From RH-AL1 sp964243435 (lineage in GTDB: Bacteria; Pseudomonadota; Alphaproteobacteria; Rhizobiales; Beijerinckiaceae): DNA of 16,730 nucleotides. Numbering within the stretch: position 1 is the first letter of the stretch; each line of letters opens with the position of its first letter. The translations under genes and the position numbers were made by a program. This document shows, in pieces, positions 12,900 through 16,730 of the stretch. A model generated the notes under the pieces. That model worked only from the letters and a program-made list of their open reading frames with translations. It ran no database searches and was not told where the DNA came from. The stretch covers positions 1-16,730 of the forward strand of contig CAXTFM010000072.1 in NCBI GenBank assembly GCA_964243435.1. The letters are read 5' to 3'.

Positions 12900-14198
12900 A
12901 TGGCGCGCAGGTGGTCGGCGCGAAGCAACGTCCTGTTGCTGCTCTGCGTCATGTATTTCCTGACCTACATCGACCGGGTCAACATCAGCACCGCCGCCGG
13001 CTACTTCAAGCAGGAGCTCGGCCTCACCAACACCGATGTCGGCCTGCTGTTCTCGATGTTCGGCTACCCCTACCTCGTGTTCCAGGTCGTCGGCGGCTGG
13101 TTCGCCGACCGCTTCGGCCCGCGCTGGACGCTGACGATCTGCGGCGTGGTATGGGCCGGCGCCACGGTGCTCACCGGCCTGGCCGGCGGCTTCATGTCCA
13201 TGGCGGCCGCGCGCCTGCTGCTCGGCCTCGGCGAGGGGGCGACCTTTCCCGTCGCCACCCGCGCCATGTCGGACTGGCTGCCCGGCGGCAAGTCCGGCTG
13301 GGCGCAGGGCATCACCCACGCCAGCGCCCGTCTCGGCAACGCCATCACCCCGCCGCTGATCGCCTTCCTCATCGTCGCCATCTCCTGGCGCGGCTCGTTC
13401 TACGTCGTCGGCGTGGCCAGCCTCGCCTTCGCGCTGGTGTGGGGCTGGTACTACCGCGACGACCCGCGCACGCACGGGGGCGTCAGCGCCGCCGAGGCCG
13501 CGGGCATGGCGCCGCGGCGCACGCCCGCGCAGCGCGCCCCGATCCCCTGGGGCCAGCTCACCAGGCGCATGGCGCCGGTGACCTTCACCTATTTCTGCTA
13601 CGGCTGGACGCTGTGGACCTTTCTCAGCTGGGTGCCGCAGTTCATGCAGCACGCCTACCACCTCGACCTGAAGAACTCGGCGGTGTTCGCCTCCGTGGTG
13701 TTCTTCGGCGGCGTGCTCGGCGACGCGCTCGGCGGCTACGTCAGCGACGCCATCCTGCGCCGCACGGGAAGCCTCAAACGCGCGCGGCGCGACATGGTGG
13801 TGGTCGGGTTCAGCCTGTCGCTGCTGTGCTCGCTGCCGATCCTGTTCGTTCACGACGCCACGACGGCGGCGCTGGCCCTCGGCGGCGCCTTCTTCTTCGC
13901 CGAGATGACGATCGGCCCGATGTGGGCGACGCCGATGGACATCGCCCCGCATATGTCCGGCACGGCGAGCGGGCTGATGAACTGCGGCTCGGCGCTCGCC
14001 GCCATCCTCTCGCCACCCGTGTTCGGCAAGATCATCGACATGACGGGGAGCTGGCCGCTGCCCTTCATCGGCACCATGGTGCTGCTGGCGGCGGGGGTGG
14101 TCGGCGCCTTCTTCATGCACCCCGAACGACCCTTCGTCGCGCTTCCGCAGCAGGACGCCGCGGCGTCCCCCGTGCTAAACCCGGCGCCGCGCAGCTAG
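12900..14198 (+). CDS. MFS transporter, ACS (anion:cation symporter) type
   Basis: This 432-residue inner-membrane transporter has twelve likely helices with a central loop near 195-225. Helix 1 (10-23) leads to TYIDRVNIS (22-30), and the loop 2-3 MFS motif is GGWFADRFGPR (65-75). RLLLGLGEGATFPVATRAMSDW (105-126) is typical of the anion:cation symporters that carry hexuronates, galactonate, tartrate, phthalate and similar organic acids. The second half has FLSWVPQFMQ and AEMTIGPMWATPMDIAPHMSGTASGLMN in the usual places. The dehydrogenase gene begins 10 bases after its stop, so the two are very probably one operon. I infer that the transporter imports the hydroxyacid which the enzyme oxidises. 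The exact substrate cannot be read from sequence. Confidence 0.9.
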   Translation: MARRWSARSNVLLLLCVMYFLTYIDRVNISTAAGYFKQELGLTNTDVGLLFSMFGYPYLVFQVVGGWFADRFGPRWTLTICGVVWAGATVLTGLAGGFMSMAAARLLLGLGEGATFPVATRAMSDWLPGGKSGWAQGITHASARLGNAITPPLIAFLIVAISWRGSFYVVGVASLAFALVWGWYYRDDPRTHGGVSAAEAAGMAPRRTPAQRAPIPWGQLTRRMAPVTFTYFCYGWTLWTFLSWVPQFMQHAYHLDLKNSAVFASVVFFGGVLGDALGGYVSDAILRRTGSLKRARRDMVVVGFSLSLLCSLPILFVHDATTAALALGGAFFFAEMTIGPMWATPMDIAPHMSGTASGLMNCGSALAAILSPPVFGKIIDMTGSWPLPFIGTMVLLAAGVVGAFFMHPERPFVALPQQDAAASPVLNPAPRS

Positions 14199-14208
14199 GG
14201 GTTTTCGC

Positions 14209-16730
14209 ATGTCCAAGGGCCTCGGCTTTCCGACCGGCACCGCCGTGCCGGGCGATCCGGCGCTTGAAGCCGCGCTGAAGCGCCACGTCGAGGGTGCCGT
14301 GCTGTTCGGGCGCGGCGACCGCGGGCGCTACGCGACGGACGCCTCCATCTACCAGATCGAGCCGCTCGGCGTGGTGGTGCCGAAGACGCGCGACGACCTC
14401 CGCGCGACGCTGGCGGTGGCGCGCGAGCACGGCGTGCCGGTGTTGGCGCGCGGCGGCGGTACCAGCCAGTGCGGGCAGACGGTCAACCGCGCCCTCGTGC
14501 TCGACTGCTCGAAGCACCTGCGCCGCGTGCTCGACATCGACGCCGCGGCCGGCACCGCCACCGTCGAGCCCGGCATCGTGCTCCAGCACCTCAACAACGC
14601 GCTCAAGCCGCACGGGCTGTTCTTCCCCGTCGACCCCTCGACCCACGCGCGCTGCACCATCGGCGGCATGGCCGGCAACAACTCCTGCGGCGGGAAGAGC
14701 ATTCGCTACGGGCTGATGGCCGACAACGTGCTCGCCATCGACGCGCTGTTCGCCGACGGCACGCGCCATCGCTTCGGCGCCGCCAGCGACACCGCCGCGC
14801 CCGGTGCCCTGCTCGCCCTGCTGCGCGCGCTGGGAAACCGCGAGGCGGCGGAGATCGCCGCGCGCTTCCCCAAGCAGCTCCGCCGCGTCGGCGGCTACAA
14901 CATCGACTGCCTGACGCCGCAGGCGGCGGCGGTCGGCCGCGACAACCTCGCCCGCCTGCTCGTCGGCTCGGAGGGCACGCTGGCCCTGTCGGAGGCCCTC
15001 ACCCTCAAGCTCTGGCCGCTGAAGCCGCGCAAGGTCGTCGGCATCTGCCAGTTCCCGACCTTCCGCGCGGCGATGGAGGCGGCCAAGCACTTGGTGGCGC
15101 TCGACCCCGAGGCGGTGGAACTCGTCGACCGCACCATGATCGAGCTCGGCCGCGGCATCCCGATCTACCGCGCCACCATCGACCGCATGCTGATCGGCGA
15201 GCCGGACAGCCTGCTGCTCGTCGAGTTCCACGGCGACGACGACGGCTGGCTGCATAGCCGTCTCGGCGCGCTGGAGGAGGCGATGGCCGACATCGGCCAC
15301 CCCGGCGCCGTGGTCAAGGCGGTCGACCCCACCTTCCAGGCGGCCATCGCCGAGGTGCGCGAGGCCGGCCTCAACATCATGATGTCGGACAAGCGCGCGG
15401 GCAAGCCGGTCTCCTTCATCGAGGACTGCGCCGTCGACCTCGACGACCTCGCCGACTACACCGAGCGGCTGAACGGCGTTTTCGCCCGCCACGGGGCGAA
15501 GCCGACCTATTACGCCCACGCGTCCGTCGGCTGCCTCCACGTCCGCCCCGTGCTCGACATGAAGAAGGCGGGCGACGTCCGTGCGATGAGGGCGATCGCG
15601 GAAGAGTGCTTCGACCTCGTGCGCGAATACAAGGGCAGCCACTCGGGCGAGCACGGCGACGGCATCGTGCGCAGCGAGTTCCATGAGCGCATGTTCGGCT
15701 CGCGCATCGTTCGCGCCTTCGAGGCGGTGAAGGACGCCTTCGACCCCGACGGCACCCTCAACCCCGGCCGCGTGGTGCATGCGCCGCGCATGGACGACCG
15801 CGCGCTGTTCCGCTACGGCCCGGCCTATGCCGCGGAGGCGCTTGCGCCGCGCCTCGACTGGTCGCAATGGCCGGGGCCGCAGGGCGGCCTGCTCGGCGCC
15901 GTGGAGATGTGCAACAACAACGGCACCTGCCGCAAGTTCGACGCCGGCGCGATGTGCCCGTCCTACCGGATCACCCGCGACGAGCAGCACGTGGTGCGCG
16001 GGCGCGCCAACACGCTGCGCCTCGCCCTCACCGGCCAGCTCGGCCCCGACGCGCTCGCCGGCGACGACGTCGCGGCGGCGATGAAGCTGTGCGTGTCCTG
16101 CAAGGCGTGCCGGCGCGAGTGCCCCGTCGGCGTCGACATGAGCAAGATGAAGATCGAGGCCGCCGCGGCGCGCGCCGACCGCCACGGCGTCGCCCTGCGC
16201 GACCGCCTCGTCGCCGCCCTGCCGCGCTACGCCCCGCTTGCCGCCCGGCTCGCGCCCTTGAGCAACCTGCGCAACCGCTCCGGCCTCCTGCGCCGGCTGA
16301 TGGAGCGCACCGCCGGCATCGCAGCGTCGCGCCCGCTGCCCGCGTTCCGCCGCGACCTGTTCCGCGACGCCGCCCTGCCCGAGGCGACGGGGGCGGCCGG
16401 CGAGGTGATCCTCTTCGCCGACACCTTCAACCGCTATTACGAGCCGGAAAACCTGCGCGCCGCGGTGCGCGTGCTCGACGGCTTCGGCATGACGGCGGTG
16501 CGCCCAAAGGCGCAGGGTCGCCCGCTGTGCTGCGGGCGCACCTACCTCGCAGCCGGCGACGTCGCGCGCGCCCGCGCCGAGGCGCAGCGCACGCTGCACG
16601 CGCTGGCCGGCGACGCCCCCGTGGTCGGGCTGGAACCGTCCTGCCTGATGACGCTGCGCGACGAGTTCGGCTCGCTGCTACCCGGCGCGGCGTCGACGAA
16701 TCTCGCCCGGCGCGCCAAGCTGCTCACCGA
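14209..16730 (+). CDS. FAD-linked and Fe-S 2-hydroxyacid dehydrogenase (GlcD/YdiJ type), 3' end cut
   Basis: The frame is open for 840 codons to the window edge and probably lacks the last 100-170. The first half is an FAD-binding (PCMH/VAO) module: RGGGTSQCGQ (81-90) and IGGMAGNNSCGG (151-162). The FAD-oxidase C-terminal domain follows, with HASVGCLHVRP and HSGEHGDG (478-485). The second half is a Fe-S domain: C568, C574 and C583 in CNNNGTC and MCPSYR; C628, C631, C634 and C638 in CVSCKACRREC; then the CCG-type motif C774-C775-G776 and EPSC812. This layout matches the large dehydrogenases that oxidise D-lactate or D-2-hydroxyglutarate and pass electrons to quinone or an electron carrier. The ATG has AGGGG about 8 bases upstream and lies 10 bases after the MFS gene. 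Confidence 0.92.
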   Translation, partial: MSKGLGFPTGTAVPGDPALEAALKRHVEGAVLFGRGDRGRYATDASIYQIEPLGVVVPKTRDDLRATLAVAREHGVPVLARGGGTSQCGQTVNRALVLDCSKHLRRVLDIDAAAGTATVEPGIVLQHLNNALKPHGLFFPVDPSTHARCTIGGMAGNNSCGGKSIRYGLMADNVLAIDALFADGTRHRFGAASDTAAPGALLALLRALGNREAAEIAARFPKQLRRVGGYNIDCLTPQAAAVGRDNLARLLVGSEGTLALSEALTLKLWPLKPRKVVGICQFPTFRAAMEAAKHLVALDPEAVELVDRTMIELGRGIPIYRATIDRMLIGEPDSLLLVEFHGDDDGWLHSRLGALEEAMADIGHPGAVVKAVDPTFQAAIAEVREAGLNIMMSDKRAGKPVSFIEDCAVDLDDLADYTERLNGVFARHGAKPTYYAHASVGCLHVRPVLDMKKAGDVRAMRAIAEECFDLVREYKGSHSGEHGDGIVRSEFHERMFGSRIVRAFEAVKDAFDPDGTLNPGRVVHAPRMDDRALFRYGPAYAAEALAPRLDWSQWPGPQGGLLGAVEMCNNNGTCRKFDAGAMCPSYRITRDEQHVVRGRANTLRLALTGQLGPDALAGDDVAAAMKLCVSCKACRRECPVGVDMSKMKIEAAAARADRHGVALRDRLVAALPRYAPLAARLAPLSNLRNRSGLLRRLMERTAGIAASRPLPAFRRDLFRDAALPEATGAAGEVILFADTFNRYYEPENLRAAVRVLDGFGMTAVRPKAQGRPLCCGRTYLAAGDVARARAEAQRTLHALAGDAPVVGLEPSCLMTLRDEFGSLLPGAASTNLARRAKLLT

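Noticed and set aside
12711..14120. Minus-strand open frame of 469 codons opposite the MFS gene
   Set aside because: The product is Arg/His/Glu-rich without hydrophobic segments, while the plus strand encodes a clear 12-helix transporter.
14113..16599. Minus-strand open frame of 828 codons opposite the FAD/Fe-S dehydrogenase
   Set aside because: The plus strand shows exact FAD and Fe-S motifs throughout, while the antisense product is a repetitive Ala/Arg/Val/His shadow.

Overview
The window is high-GC DNA that reads as ordinary chromosome of an alphaproteobacterium. The order Hyphomicrobiales is my best guess, from three things: an octopine-type GlnII glutamine synthetase start, a BBP2-type outer-membrane porin, and a Rho of alphaproteobacterial type. 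No taxonomic search was possible. There is no rRNA, tRNA, CRISPR array, IS element, integrase or phage gene that I can see. Every gene is carried by strong GC-rich codon usage, which also opens very long meaningless frames on the opposite strand.

Left part (1-3617), all leftward. The first 17 codons of glnII lie at the left edge, with a good sigma-54 -24/-12 promoter about 80 bases upstream. A perfect 22-bp inverted repeat then separates this nitrogen-control promoter from the porin gene. The porin (394-1752) and rho (1988-3337) follow, each apparently on its own.

Centre (3562-8185). A rightward operon encodes a complete polyamine-type ABC importer: ATPase, two permeases and a PotF/PotD-like binding protein. 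It is very compact, with GTG or TTG starts and GTGA stop/start overlaps. It may be headed by a 19-codon leader ORF that carries the only strong ribosome site near the ATPase start. The operon ends against a leftward SDR gene with the two stop codons back to back (TGATCA). The SDR carries Phe where the catalytic Tyr of the family is expected.

Right part (8384-16730), all rightward. Three tandem 18-bp repeats abut the Shine-Dalgarno sequence of a solitary GltI-type glutamate/aspartate binding protein. Next come a low-specificity threonine aldolase, a tandem HD-GYP protein (first domain degenerate, second intact, so a probable c-di-GMP phosphodiesterase) and a small unknown protein with a helical core. 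Last is a two-gene unit of an MFS anion-type transporter and a large FAD plus Fe-S dehydrogenase of the D-2-hydroxyacid/GlcD-YdiJ type, cut by the right edge. Together these genes deal with uptake and breakdown of small nitrogen and carbon compounds (polyamines, acidic amino acids, threonine, hydroxyacids) plus nitrogen assimilation.

I do not see a clearly new multi-gene system. The points most worth checking are the leader ORF coupled to the importer, the sigma-54 promoter and hairpin arrangement at glnII, the 18-bp repeats at the gltI ribosome site, and the degenerate-plus-intact HD-GYP duplication.
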